Shown: positions 49,041 to 60,600 of the stretch, piece by piece
Numbering within the stretch: position 1 is the stretch's first letter
Layout: every line of letters starts with the position of its first letter
Origin: Corynebacterium sp. KPL1814
GTDB lineage: Bacteria; Actinomycetota; Actinomycetes; Mycobacteriales; Mycobacteriaceae
DNA length: 64,000 nt
Direction: 5' to 3'
NCBI RefSeq assembly: GCF_000478175.1
Contig: NZ_KI515774.1
Location: forward strand, 369,594-433,593
Made by a program: the position numbers and the translations under genes
Notes under the pieces: model-generated
Database searches by the model: none
The model's input: only the letters and a program-made list of their open reading frames with translations
Told to the model about the DNA's origin: nothing

Positions 49041-50122
49041 CCCAGCTGCTTGACGATGTCCCGGGCGGCCCTAGCCAGCTGCTCCGGCATTCCACCTTCT
49101 TGGTCTAGCTCCGCGGTGAAGTGCTCGGTGTCCCGGTTGATGGCCCCGGCAATGATGCCGACGGGGGTAGAGGTCTCCGCCGCCAAGTCCGCAACGGTGC
49201 CGGCGACCTTGCCGGTTAAGGATTGCTCATCAAAGGCGCCTTCGCCGGTGATGACGAGGTCCGCCTGAGAAATGGCTTCTGGGAGGCCGAGGGCCTTCGC
49301 CACATGGGCCCCGCCAGAAACGACGCGGGCGTGCTCATCGGTGCCCCACAGAGTACGCGAAAGCCAAGTAAGGCCGATGGGAATGCCGCCGGCGGCACCG
49401 GTAAATTCCGTTTCCGGATCCGTGCCGGTGACCTTGCACATTTGGAGAAGTGCCCCGGCAAGCAGGGCTACTTGTTCGCCTTCCGCGCCCTTTTGGGGTC
49501 CGTACATGGTGGCAGCCTGCATGGCCATAGCCCGGGTATCGGCCAAGAGCGTGAAATCAACCATGCCCGCTTTGATATTTAATTGCGCGGTATCGATGGA
49601 ATCGAGCTGCACCAGCGGGGCACCGCCCTTGGGTAGGGCATAGCCGCGTTTGTCGTGGGCGGCGGCGCCAAGGGCTGCAAGGATGCCCATGCCGCCGTCG
49701 ATGCTGGCCGTGCCGCCAAGGCCGAGCACGATGGAGGTGGCGCCGCGGGATTGGGCATCGGCAAGCAGCACGCCCGTGCCATAAGAATCCGCGTGGAGGG
49801 GATCGAGGGCGTCGCGGACCGCGGGCAGCCCGGTGGCGGCGGCGACGTCGATGAATGCCGTGTGCCCAGCAAGGAAATACTGCGCCTCGGTCAAGCGCCC
49901 CACCGCATCCGTCGTGGGCAGGGTAATGGTTTGAGTTTCTTGCCCGCCCGCCGCGGCGGCCTGGGCCAGCACCTGGGCGGTGCCTTCGCCGCCATCGGCC
50001 ATGGGCAAGGTGGTGACGGTGGCGTTGGGGTAGTGCTGGCGGATCCCGTTGGCGATTCCGGCTGCGGCTTCCGTGGCGGAAGCGGTACCTTTAAAAGAGT
50101 CTGGCGCGACAACAATATGCAT
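49037..50122 (-). CDS. Glycerate kinase
   Basis: 361 aa kinase of the GarK/GlxK family phosphorylating D-glycerate. Motifs: IVVAPDSFKGTASATEAAAGIANGI at the N-terminus, PMADGGEGTAQVLA, LGLGGTASIDGGMGILAALGA, and DLVITGEGAFDEQSLTGKVAGTVA. ATG 50122 lies 7 nt after a consensus TATAAT (reverse strand, 50135-50130), so the mRNA is leaderless. No other glyoxylate or galactarate genes are adjacent, so the substrate source is unclear. Confidence 0.93.
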   Translation of the reverse strand: MHIVVAPDSFKGTASATEAAAGIANGIRQHYPNATVTTLPMADGGEGTAQVLAQAAAAGGQETQTITLPTTDAVGRLTEAQYFLAGHTAFIDVAAATGLPAVRDALDPLHADSYGTGVLLADAQSRGATSIVLGLGGTASIDGGMGILAALGAAAHDKRGYALPKGGAPLVQLDSIDTAQLNIKAGMVDFTLLADTRAMAMQAATMYGPQKGAEGEQVALLAGALLQMCKVTGTDPETEFTGAAGGIPIGLTWLSRTLWGTDEHARVVSGGAHVAKALGLPEAISQADLVITGEGAFDEQSLTGKVAGTVADLAAETSTPVGIIAGAINRDTEHFTAELDQEGGMPEQLARAARDIVKQLG

Positions 50123-51670
<1,548 letters not shown>

Positions 51671-51687
51671 ACTCCCATAAACCACGG

Positions 51688-51727
51688 CTCCCCATTTCTC
51701 CGTACTCGCGGAGAGGTGGGGAGTTTC
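51688..51727 (+). terminator. gdhA terminator
   Basis: CTCCCCA and CTCCG on the left pair with CGGAG and TGGGGAG on the right around a short loop, followed by TTTCTGC. It begins 18 nt after the gdhA stop. From 51728 to 51890 I see no gene, only a small CTCCA/TGGAG hairpin near 51870-51885. Confidence 0.85.
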
Positions 51728-51909
51728 TGCATTGCTGCGAGGATACGGCGGCCGTGTGCGCCAGTGCCGCGGGTATGTGGAGGGAAAATAGGTTAAACGA
51801 ACACGGGAAGCGAATCGAACTCGGAGAGCTTTAGCCTTCCTTGCCCCGGCCTGAGAACCCAAGGCGCGCCCTCCACACAATGGAGGTCCTGCGTTGTAGA
51901 ATTCCCAGC

Positions 51910-52689
51910 ATGTACCGTGTCTTTGAATCCCTTGATGAATTAGTTCAGCATTTGGAGCAGGCTTCTGGCTTTCCCATGACCTCCAATTGCTTGGTCCCCC
52001 GCCATGAGATGCTGGCGCTTCTCGATGACCTACGCAACGCGCTACCTGTAGAAATCGACGATGCGCAGGACGTTTTAGACAAGCAAGACGAGATTATCCG
52101 CGGCGCCGAAGAGCGCGCGGATAACACCATTAATGAGGCGTCTGCGGAGGCCACCGACATGGTGAATCAGGCGCGCCAAGAGGCCGATACCACGGTCGCG
52201 CAGGCAGAAGAACATGCCCAGCGGCTGGTGGCCGATGCTGAGGCGCGCGCTCAAAACACCGTGGAGCAAGCCCGGGCAGATGCAGACCGCACCATTGCTC
52301 AGGCCAACGAGGAATATGAACGCTCGGTGGCGGAAGGCCGCCAGGAACAAGAGCGGTTGGTCTCCGAGTCTGAAGTCGTCCGCCGCGCCAATGAAGAAGC
52401 CAACCGGATCGTGGAAACCGCATACACCGAATCTAACCGGCTGCGCACGGAATGCGATGACTTTGTAGATAGCAAGCTCAGCGAATTTGAAAGCTCTCTT
52501 AGCGGACTGCTGCGCACCGTAAACTCCGATCGTTCCGCCCTGCGCGGTGGGGCTGGCGTGCGCTCTCGCGGCGGCGATTACTTGCCTTCCCCTAACGCTG
52601 GGTCCTCCCGCGGTGGTGCTACCGGTGGTACCGGTGCTGCACGTTATGGCGCAGACGACGGCTACGATCGCCGTTATACCGAGCGCTAA
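51910..52689 (+). CDS. sepIVA: DivIVA-like septum protein SepIVA
   Basis: 259 aa. N-terminal segment YRVFESLDELVQHLEQASGFPMTSNCLVPRHEMLALLDDLRNALP is followed by a long coiled coil (residues ~50-215) rich in Ala, Glu and Gln heptads, and a Gly/Ser/Arg tail (GGAGVRSRGGDYLP...). Order sepIVA-yceD-rnc-mutM-...-smc-ftsY is that of mycobacteria, where SepIVA is a division factor acting on septal and polar wall growth. ATG 51910 lies 7 nt after TAGAAT (51897-51902), a leaderless start. The gene ends at a large hairpin. Confidence 0.85.
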   Translation: MYRVFESLDELVQHLEQASGFPMTSNCLVPRHEMLALLDDLRNALPVEIDDAQDVLDKQDEIIRGAEERADNTINEASAEATDMVNQARQEADTTVAQAEEHAQRLVADAEARAQNTVEQARADADRTIAQANEEYERSVAEGRQEQERLVSESEVVRRANEEANRIVETAYTESNRLRTECDDFVDSKLSEFESSLSGLLRTVNSDRSALRGGAGVRSRGGDYLPSPNAGSSRGGATGGTGAARYGADDGYDRRYTER

Positions 52690-52702
52690 AGGCTCAAGTT
52701 AC

Positions 52703-52782
52703 AAGGCACGACGCTTAAAAAGTCCTGCTGCACGGGATATTCGCGAAAATCGCGTCACCGTGTAGCAGGACTTATTGTGCCT
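52703..52782. terminator. Large bidirectional hairpin between sepIVA and a convergent membrane gene
   Basis: AAGTCCTGCTGCACGG (52720-52735) pairs with CCGTGTAGCAGGACTT (52758-52773) with one mismatch. An inner TCGCG/CGCG stem and an outer AGGCAC/GTGCCT pairing extend it. A-run before and TTATT after suit termination of both convergent genes, though the stem is longer than needed. Confidence 0.75.
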
Positions 52783-52790
52783 GTCGGAGG

Positions 52791-53408
52791 CTAGACCGAG
52801 CTGCGCGAGTTGGAGTAGCGCGGGGCGGGGGATGATGAGGGGGCATCGGCAAGCGTGGCCTCAGCAGCATTCGTAGCAGGGTGAGGGCGCTGGCTCTGGA
52901 CCGCCACGAAGGCGACGATTCCCGCGCTGACCAAGCCGGGGAAGAGGAAGGTGACCAAGGCCGTAGTGAAGTAGGACGAGAGCGAGGTCACCGAACCGTT
53001 CATAAAGTCTTGAGGGAAGAACATCGCGCTAAGACTAATGACCGCGCCGGTGGTAAGGAACATGGCGCCGACGCTAAGCAACGCGCAGGCAAGGGCTTCG
53101 CGCGAGAGCCACGTGATGGCGGCGGCGCTGGCAGAAAATACAAGGGCGCCGGTAAGCACCGTGAGGTCGAGGCCGGAGGGGATGACCAAAATCGCGCCGG
53201 CGATAAGCCCGGCGCACATGCTGAGGATGAGGGCGGAGGAAAGGCGCAGGCCCTTGTCGCCGTAGATGCCAGAGTGGTTAGCCTTGGGCAGGCGATGGAG
53301 GACTGCCCCAGAGATGACTAAGAAGGTGGCGGGAAGGCAGCACAACACTCCGAATCTAGGAGCGATAGCGCTCAAATCTCCTGAGGCCGCGGCCAAGTTG
53401 TAAGTCAT
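52791..53408 (-). CDS. Membrane protein of unknown function
   Basis: 205 aa with about five hydrophobic segments (FGVLCCLPATFLVISGAVL, LSSALILSMCAGLIAGAILVI, LTVLTGALVFSASAAAITWL, ALLSVGAMFLTTGAVISLSAM, FTTALVTFLFPGLVSAGIVAF) and a Pro/Ser/Ala-rich cytoplasmic tail. ATG 53408 lies 6 nt after TAGCCT (reverse strand, 53420-53415), a leaderless start. No family recognised. Confidence 0.72.
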   Translation of the reverse strand: MTYNLAAASGDLSAIAPRFGVLCCLPATFLVISGAVLHRLPKANHSGIYGDKGLRLSSALILSMCAGLIAGAILVIPSGLDLTVLTGALVFSASAAAITWLSREALACALLSVGAMFLTTGAVISLSAMFFPQDFMNGSVTSLSSYFTTALVTFLFPGLVSAGIVAFVAVQSQRPHPATNAAEATLADAPSSSPAPRYSNSRSSV

Positions 53409-53558
53409 GCCTTCAGGCTAAGGCCGCCGCGGCCTGCAGGAAAGGGAAAACCGGCAAGCCATAGCGCTTTATGCCCGAACCTTCAGTTTCTTGCCAGAAA
53501 ATGCGGTCGTGCCAGCAACTACGCGGAGTTTGCGAGGCAGGGTAGACTACCAACTGTT

Positions 53559-54107
53559 ATGACATCTCCATTGAAGTTCGAAGTGGGCGAATTATTAAAC
53601 GCCCAAGGCGCTGACGCAATGCCGGAACAACGCACCCAGACGGGCCCTGCACCGGAAAGGATCGGCGTGGAAATGATCGCCATCCCCAAGGGCGAAGATC
53701 TCACCGTTGCCGCGACCCTGACCCCGTTGGGCTCAGGAGTGCTGGTTGATGCGGATATCTCCGGTGTCCTCACGGGCGAATGTGCGCGCTGCTTAAAAGA
53801 GCTCCACCCGCAGCTAGACCTGCACGTGACCCAGGTCTTCGCCGCCGATGAGTCCTTTGTCAGCGGCGACGAAGCCGAATCCGACGATGCCGGTTCGGGC
53901 GATGAAATCCCCGAAATCCAGGACGATGAACTGGATCTACTCCAGGCGGTTATCGATGAAGCAGGCCTGAATCTTCCCTTCGCCCCCGTCTGCGAAGACG
54001 GCTGCGATATCCAGACCCCCGAGGGCGTGACCACCGGAATCTCCGGGGAAGAAGAGGAAGAGGAAAAGATAGACCCGCGCTGGGCAGGTCTGGAGAAATT
54101 CCTATGA
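53559..54107 (+). CDS. YceD/DUF177 family protein
   Basis: 182 aa. DUF177 core: FEVGELLNAQ at the N-terminus, GVLVDADISGVLTGECARCLKEL with the first Cys pair, an acidic insert with runs of Asp and Glu, and FAPVCEDGCDI with the second pair, likely one zinc site. E. coli YceD is needed for normal 23S rRNA levels; in actinobacteria the gene sits before rnc, which fits a role in rRNA processing. TAGACT (53543-53548) is 10 nt before ATG. It overlaps rnc by four bases. Confidence 0.9.
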   Translation: MTSPLKFEVGELLNAQGADAMPEQRTQTGPAPERIGVEMIAIPKGEDLTVAATLTPLGSGVLVDADISGVLTGECARCLKELHPQLDLHVTQVFAADESFVSGDEAESDDAGSGDEIPEIQDDELDLLQAVIDEAGLNLPFAPVCEDGCDIQTPEGVTTGISGEEEEEEKIDPRWAGLEKFL

Positions 54108-54874
54108 GCCGCAAGAAGAAGCTAACCGGGCAAGAGGCATGGGAGGCCACCTTTGCGGCGGTCGATCACACCCCGCTTTTGGAATCGCTCGGTGTTTCCC
54201 TTGAACCGGAAAACCTGCGCTTGGCGCTGACGCACCGTTCTTTTGCTAATGAAAACGGGCACCTGCCTAATAATGAGCGCCTCGAGTTCTTGGGCGATGC
54301 CGTCTTGGGTCTATCGGTGGCGGCGAAGCTATACGTGACGTATCCATCGCGCCCCGAATCCGATATCTCGAAGATGCGTGCGTCCATCGTCTCGCGCTAT
54401 GGGCTTTCCGATATCGCGCGTGAAATCAACCTGGGCCCGCATATTCTGCTGGGCAAGGGCGAACAGTCCACCGGTGGGCGCGATAAGGATTCCATCCTTG
54501 CGGATACCACCGAGGCGATTTTCGGTGCCATTTATCGCGAGCACGGCTTTGAAACCGCCCGCGATGTGATCTTGCGCCTATTCGCGGAAAAGATCGATAA
54601 TGCCTCCGTTAGTGGCCGCCACTTGGACTGGAAGACCACCTTGCAAGAGCTGTGCGCCGAGCTGAAGGCGCCCATGCCGGTCTATTCGGCTACCGCTACC
54701 GGCCCAGAACACGATCAAACCTTCAGCGCGGTTGCCACCGTCGCTGGGCTGACCGTGGGCCATGGGCAGGGCCATAATAAGAAATTAGCGGAGCAGCAGG
54801 CCGCGCAAGAGGCATGCCAAACCCTGCGCGAAACCCCGTTGCTGGTGCAAGGGACCGCCCATAAAGAAGTCTAA
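54104..54874 (+). CDS. rnc: Ribonuclease III
   Basis: Double-strand RNA endonuclease for rRNA and mRNA processing; 256 aa. Signature NNERLEFLGDAVLGL (residues 56-70) holds the catalytic Glu and Asp; the second acidic site is DTTEAIFGAIYREHG. The C-terminal dsRNA-binding domain spans ~185-245 (TLQELCAELKAPMPVYSAT...HNKKLAEQQAAQEA). ATGA overlap with the DUF177 gene and 3-nt gap to mutM. Confidence 0.97.
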   Translation: MSRKKKLTGQEAWEATFAAVDHTPLLESLGVSLEPENLRLALTHRSFANENGHLPNNERLEFLGDAVLGLSVAAKLYVTYPSRPESDISKMRASIVSRYGLSDIAREINLGPHILLGKGEQSTGGRDKDSILADTTEAIFGAIYREHGFETARDVILRLFAEKIDNASVSGRHLDWKTTLQELCAELKAPMPVYSATATGPEHDQTFSAVATVAGLTVGHGQGHNKKLAEQQAAQEACQTLRETPLLVQGTAHKEV

Positions 54875-54877
54875 CTA

Positions 54878-55693
54878 ATGCCAGAATTGCCCGAAGTAGA
54901 ATCGGTGCGCCGCGGGGTGGAAAGCTACGTCGTGGGCAAAGAGATTACGGCGGTAGACATTGCGCATCCGCGGGCGAACCGCGGCCAAGATGAACCGCTA
55001 GCGGGCCTTGTAGTGGGTAAGGAAATCGCAGCGGTCGCCCGTCGCGGCAAATTCATGTGGCTGGAATTCGTGGGGGAGGACCCGATGGATAGCCACCGCG
55101 ACGTGCTTTTTATTCACTTAGGCATGTCGGGCCAACTGCGCATCGGCCCTACCGATTCGCCGCATCGCCGCATCACGGTAGGGCTCAGCGATGGCACCGA
55201 GCTGCACTTTGTGGATCAGCGCACCTTTGGATACTGGCTGTATGCGCCGTGGTCCACGATCTCGCATATCGGTTTGGACCCTCTGGAACCCGATTTTGAT
55301 ATCGCCAGCGCCGCGCGCCGCCTGCGGCAGAAGAAAACCGCGGTAAAGACGGCGCTATTGGATCAAACGTTGGTATCTGGCATTGGCAATATCTACGCCG
55401 ATGAAGCGCTGTGGGCAGCGCGCATTTCACCGCGCAAGAAGGCTTCGGCACTGCGGCAGAAAGATGCCGTGGCGCTATTGGCCGCGGCACAGACCGTGAT
55501 GTCTGCCGCCCTCAAAGCGGGGGGAACGAGCTTTGATTCTTTGTACGTCAACGTCAACGGTGAATCCGGCTATTTTGCGCGCTCGCTTGCGGCCTATGGC
55601 CGTGCTGGCCAGCCATGTTCCCGCTGCGGCTCGCTCATTGCGCGCTCCGTCATCGGGGGCCGCTCGAGCCATTATTGCCCCCACTGCCAATAG
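54878..55693 (+). CDS. mutM: Formamidopyrimidine-DNA glycosylase (MutM/Fpg)
   Basis: Bifunctional glycosylase/AP lyase removing oxidised purines such as 8-oxoguanine; 271 aa. The N-terminal PELPEVESVRRGV supplies the Pro nucleophile and Glu. The H2TH region includes LVSGIGNIYADEALWAA, and the C-terminal zinc finger is CSRCGSLIARSVIGGRSSHYCPHC. It follows rnc by 3 nt and ends the sepIVA-side operon. Confidence 0.97.
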   Translation: MPELPEVESVRRGVESYVVGKEITAVDIAHPRANRGQDEPLAGLVVGKEIAAVARRGKFMWLEFVGEDPMDSHRDVLFIHLGMSGQLRIGPTDSPHRRITVGLSDGTELHFVDQRTFGYWLYAPWSTISHIGLDPLEPDFDIASAARRLRQKKTAVKTALLDQTLVSGIGNIYADEALWAARISPRKKASALRQKDAVALLAAAQTVMSAALKAGGTSFDSLYVNVNGESGYFARSLAAYGRAGQPCSRCGSLIARSVIGGRSSHYCPHCQ

Positions 55694-55746
55694 TGCTTTA
55701 CCTGTGAGGTTCACGTTGTAGACCTTCAGGCAGTAAATTAATCCGC

Positions 55747-57249
55747 ATGGAATTTCTCGAAAATGTCGTCACGACATTTAACGATGGCGTGTGGACATAC
55801 ATCCTGCCCTGGCTGCTCATTGGAGCGGGCCTTCTATTCGGTGCGCGCACCGCAGTGGTGCAGATCCGCAAGGTGCCCGATATGCTGCGCGCTGTGGTCG
55901 AGCGCCCCAAAACCGACGATGAGGATGAGGGCGCAGGAAGCGGGGGAATCTCCGCATTTAAGGCATTTACCATCTCTGCTGCCTCGCGCGTGGGCACCGG
56001 CAACGTGGCCGGCGTCGCGGTGGCCATTTCGCTGGGCGGTCCTGGTGCCGTCTTCTGGATGTGGATCATCGCCCTCCTCGGCGGCGCTACCGCCTTTGTG
56101 GAATCCACCTTGGCGCAGCTGTGGAAGGTCCGCAATGGCGATACGTACCGCGGCGGGCCGGCCTACTACATGAAGCGCGGGCTGGGCTGGGGCCCGCTCG
56201 GCGTTCTTTTCTCTATCGCCATCGTCTTTACCTTCGGCTTGGTCTATAACTCCTTCCAGACCAACGCCATCGCTGAGGCCGTGGCCTTTTCCTTCGGCCG
56301 CGAAGACGATGCCACCTTTGGCTCCATCATTGGCATCATCATCGCGATTGCCGCGGGCCTCATCATTTTTGGCGGCGTAAAGCGCATTGCCAATATCACC
56401 CAGGTGGTCGTTCCGTTTATGGCCCTGGCGTACCTGCTCATCGGCGGCTTCGTGGTCATTACGAACTTTGACAAGGTCCCGGGCATGCTGGGCGATATCA
56501 TCGGCCACGCGCTCGGCTTTAAGGAAATCGCCGGCGCGAGCATCGGCGCCGCGATGATGAAGGGCATCCAGCGCGGCCTGTTTTCCAATGAGGCCGGCGA
56601 GGGTTCTGCCCCTAACGCGGCGGCTACCGCCACCGTCTCCCACCCGGTAAAGCAGGGCTTGGTGCAGACCTTGGGCGTGTACTTCGACACCATCGTGGTC
56701 TGTACCATTACCGCCTTCCTGATCCTGCTCGGCCCGGAAGTTGCCTACGGCGAAGAGGCCGAGGGCGTTTCCCTTACCCAGGCGGCCTTGTCCGCCGAGG
56801 TTGGCCACTGGGGCATTCACTTCGTCAGCTTCATCTTGTTCTTCCTGGCCTTTTCTTCCATCTTGGGCAATTACTACTTGGCAGAAGCCAACCTGGAATA
56901 CCTCACCACCAATAAAACGGTGCTGAATATCTTCCGCCTTGTGGTGCTGTTCTTCGTCTGGTTCGGTGCCGTCGGCTCCTTGCCCTTGGTCTTCGCCCTG
57001 GCGGATACCGGTGCCGCGACGATGGTGATCCTGAATATCATCGCTATCGTCCCGCTATCCGGCGTGGCCATCCAATTGCTGAAGAACTTCAACGAGCAGC
57101 GCAGTAAGGGAGTCGATCCGGTCTTCCACCGCGATATGCTTCCGGATGTGCCCGGTGTGGAGTGCTGGGACGGCTCCGACCCCGTGACCCGCCGCAGCGA
57201 TGCTGACCGCAGAATCTTGCGCGATCGCGGCGAGGCCGATCGCTATTAA
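55747..57249 (+). CDS. Alanine/glycine:cation symporter (AGCS family)
   Basis: Sodium-coupled amino acid importer of 500 aa with about ten to eleven hydrophobic segments. Family signatures: GAVFWMWIIALLGGATAFVESTLAQLWK, YRGGPAYYMKRGLG, and GLFSNEAGEGSAPNAAATA. Substrate is probably alanine or glycine. It is inserted between mutM and acyP, a position not shared with mycobacteria as far as I recall. The C-terminal ~45 residues are polar and charged. Ends 30 nt before acyP. Confidence 0.93.
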   Translation: MEFLENVVTTFNDGVWTYILPWLLIGAGLLFGARTAVVQIRKVPDMLRAVVERPKTDDEDEGAGSGGISAFKAFTISAASRVGTGNVAGVAVAISLGGPGAVFWMWIIALLGGATAFVESTLAQLWKVRNGDTYRGGPAYYMKRGLGWGPLGVLFSIAIVFTFGLVYNSFQTNAIAEAVAFSFGREDDATFGSIIGIIIAIAAGLIIFGGVKRIANITQVVVPFMALAYLLIGGFVVITNFDKVPGMLGDIIGHALGFKEIAGASIGAAMMKGIQRGLFSNEAGEGSAPNAAATATVSHPVKQGLVQTLGVYFDTIVVCTITAFLILLGPEVAYGEEAEGVSLTQAALSAEVGHWGIHFVSFILFFLAFSSILGNYYLAEANLEYLTTNKTVLNIFRLVVLFFVWFGAVGSLPLVFALADTGAATMVILNIIAIVPLSGVAIQLLKNFNEQRSKGVDPVFHRDMLPDVPGVECWDGSDPVTRRSDADRRILRDRGEADRY

Positions 57250-57279
57250 TATCGCTATTAATGAGGAAGGTGCAGTGAC

Positions 57280-57558
57280 ATGGAAAGAATGACCGCCTTT
57301 GTGCACGGCAACGTGCAAGGAGTGGGCTTTCGCTGGTGGACGCGCTCGCGCGCCTTGGAACTAGGCCTCGCTGGGCATGCAACCAACCTGGCAGATGGCC
57401 GCGTGCAGGTTGTTGCTGAGGGACCGCGCACCGAGTGCGAGAAGCTTTTGGAACTGTTGCAAGAGGAACCAAGCACCACCCGCCGTCCGGGTAGCGTCGA
57501 TCTCGTGGTTGAGCAGTGGGCGGCTGCGAAGGGCGAAAGCGGCTTTGTGGAGCGCTAA
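57280..57558 (+). CDS. acyP: Acylphosphatase
   Basis: 92 aa ferredoxin-like enzyme hydrolysing acyl phosphates. Motif VHGNVQGVGFRWWTRSRALELGLAGHATNLADGRV contains the catalytic Arg (GFRWW) and Asn (ATNLADG). GAGGAAGG lies 9 nt before ATG 57280. Located just before smc, as in mycobacteria. Confidence 0.95.
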   Translation: MERMTAFVHGNVQGVGFRWWTRSRALELGLAGHATNLADGRVQVVAEGPRTECEKLLELLQEEPSTTRRPGSVDLVVEQWAAAKGESGFVER

Positions 57559-57615
57559 TAGCCAACCCAATGCTGGCTGCAACTCGTGTCTTAATGGCTT
57601 GCTACACTATCCAAA

Positions 57616-60600
57616 ATGCACCTGAAATCGCTGACGCTCAAAGGCTTTAAGTCATTCGCGTCGGCGACGTCTCTCAAATTTGAGCCGGGCATCTGCGCCG
57701 TCGTCGGACCGAATGGTTCCGGTAAGTCCAACGTGGTTGATGCCCTTGCGTGGGTCATGGGAGAGGCTAGCGCAAAGACCCTGCGCGGCGGCAAGATGCA
57801 AGACGTCATCTTTGCTGGGGCTGGCGACCGCAAGCAATTGGGCCGGGCCGAGGTCACACTCACCATCGATAATGCCGATGGTGCCCTGCCCATCGAGTAC
57901 TCCGAGGTCTCTGTGACCCGCCGCATGTTCCGCGACGGCGCGAGCGAATACGAAATCAACGGGGCAAAGGCCCGGTTGATGGATATCCAGGAACTGCTTT
58001 CTGATTCCGGCATCGGCCGAGAGATGCACATCATCGTGGGGCAGGGCAAGCTTTCTGAAATCCTGGAGTCGCGCCCCGAGGATCGCCGCTCCTATATCGA
58101 GGAAGCCGCAGGTGTCCTCAAACACCGCCGCCGCAAAGAAAAGGCCCAGCGCAAGCTTACGGGCATGCAGGCTAATTTGGACCGCCTGCAGGATTTGACC
58201 GATGAGCTGGGAAAACAGCTAAAACCCCTGGCACGGCAGGCGGAGGCCGCCCAGCGCGCGGCTACGGTGCAGGCGGATGTGCGCGATGCGCGCCTGCGCC
58301 TGGCCGGAGACCGCATCGTCGGCTTGCGGCAGAAGCTTTCTGCTGCCGAGCAGACCGCGACGGTCCTATCTACCCAGGTGGAAGAGACCACGGCGCAGCT
58401 CGAAGCGGCGACCGAGCACCAAATGGAGCTGGAAACCCAGCTAGAGGAAGTCAACCCGCAGGCAGAAGCCGCCCAAAAACTGTGGTTTGATCTCTCCACC
58501 CTGTCCGAGCGCATTGCGGCGACCCAGCGAATCGCAGAGGAGCGGGCGGATAACGCCGGGTCCCAGGTCGCCTATGCCGGCCAGGATCCGGATGATCTTG
58601 AGGCCAAGGCGACGCGCGCGGACGAGGAGCACGAGGAGCTCCTGGTAGCGGCAGAAGAAGCCGCGGAGCGGTTAGAAAGCATCCGGGAGGAAGTGGCGGA
58701 GCGTCGGCAAGCATTTGAGGCCGCCGAGCACGAACATATGGCGCAGGTGCGCGCCATTGCGGACCGCCGCGAGGGCGTGGTGCGCCTTTTTGCCGCCGAG
58801 GAAAAGGCCGCGGGGCAGGTGGCCAGCGCAGAAGAGGAGTTGGCGCGGCAGGAAGAGGCCGTGGCTTCGCTGCAGCGACGCACCCAGAATGCGCAGGCAG
58901 AAGCCGCTGAGGTAGCGCAGAAGCTGGATAATTATGCTGCGGAGCGCCAGCCTTTGGAGGAGGCGCATACGCGGGCCGCCAGCGAGTCGGGCGCTGCCGA
59001 TAAGCGCTTGGATCAGCTCCGCGATGCCCAGCGCGAGCGCGAGCGCACTGTCTATACGCTGCGGTCCCGCATCGATACGCTGTCCCAGACCATCCCCGAG
59101 TCGGTCGAGGTGGGCGAAGAATTCCAGCCATTGGCCGCGTATATTTCCACCACCTATGAATCGGCGGTTGCGGCCGCGTTGGGCACCTTTGCGGAGGCGC
59201 AGGCGGGGCAGTTGACCGAAGGGTTGATTGCGGATTTGGAAAAGGGCCCGCGCTCGGCGCTGTTGGATGCGGCGGCGACCGCGCCTGCGAGCTCGTGGCG
59301 CGTCGATGCCGATTTGCCGCCGCAGACCTCCTGGCTGCTGGACCACATATCGGTCCAACCTGCGGTGTCGGCGGCGTTGCACAGGCTGCTTGCCGATGTC
59401 GTCCTCGTCCCCGATTTTGCCCACGGCCGGCGCCTCGTCTCCGAGGATCCGCGCCTGCGCGCCGTGACCGCTTCGGGCGTCGTCATTGGCGAAGGGTGGG
59501 TCGAGGTCGGTACCGGGTCCTCGTCTACCGTGGAAGTCACCGCCCGCATCGCGGAGGCCGAAGAGGAGCTAGAGCAGGCCAATCAAGCACTACACGAACT
59601 CTCCGGCACCCTGGAGGGAGCGAGGATTGCTGCCGAAGATGCCCGCGTGACGGCCGCGTCTGCGAAGGCGGCATTGCGGGAGCACGATACCGAGGTTGAT
59701 GCCTGGAAGCGCGATCACCACCGCTTGGAAAAGCAGTACGAGGCCAATAAAGCGGAGCTGGAAAAGTCCGCGCAGCGCGCCACCGAGATTGAGGTGCGGC
59801 TGCAGAAGGCTAACCAGGAGCTTGCCGATGCCCGCGATAGGCTCGCCCGCGTCGACGCCGACGATCAACCAGACGAGCCCTCGTCTGCCGATAGGGATGC
59901 CGCCTCGGCTGCGCTCGAAGAAGTAAAATCCATGGAAATGGAAGCCCAAGTTGCCGCCCGCTCGGCGCAAGAGCGCGTGGGCCAAGTTGCCGGCAAGGCC
60001 GATAATCTGCGGCGCCAGGCCCAGCACGAACGCCAAGCGAAGGCCCGCCATGAACAAGCCATGGCCCGCCGCAAGGCCCAGGGCCAATTGGCCGCTACAG
60101 TGGCGCGACACGCACAGGACTTGGCCGCGCGGGCCAACCAACTCTTAACCCGCGCCACCTCTGAGCGCGATGAGTTTTTGCATGAGCGCAACTCCTTAAA
60201 TTCCCAATTGCAGCAAGCCAAGCAGGCGGTATCGGTCGCACGCCAAAATAGCGACCGGCTAACCGCACGGGCGCATGAAGCAGAACTGGCGCGCTCGCAG
60301 GCGCAGGTGCGCCTGGATGAAGCGGAGAAAAAGATTGGCGAGCAGCTGGGCATCGCCATCGCTGACCTGCTGCGCGATTTCACCCCGGGCGAAGACTTTG
60401 ACCGCAGCGCGGAAAAGTCGCGGCTGCAGCAGGCGGAAAAGGATCTGAACTCGCTGGGCAAGGTTAACCCCTTGGCCCTTGAGGAATATAAGGCGCTGGA
60501 AGAGCGATACAGCTACCTGTCTACGCAGCTAGACGATGTCATCCAAGCCCGCCAGGATCTCGCCGGGGTGATTTCGGACGTGGATAAGCAGATCCTGCAG

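Noticed and set aside
51800..51830. tRNA-like T-loop sequence GTTCGATTC on the minus strand
   Set aside because: No matching T-stem, anticodon arm or acceptor stem could be built around it.
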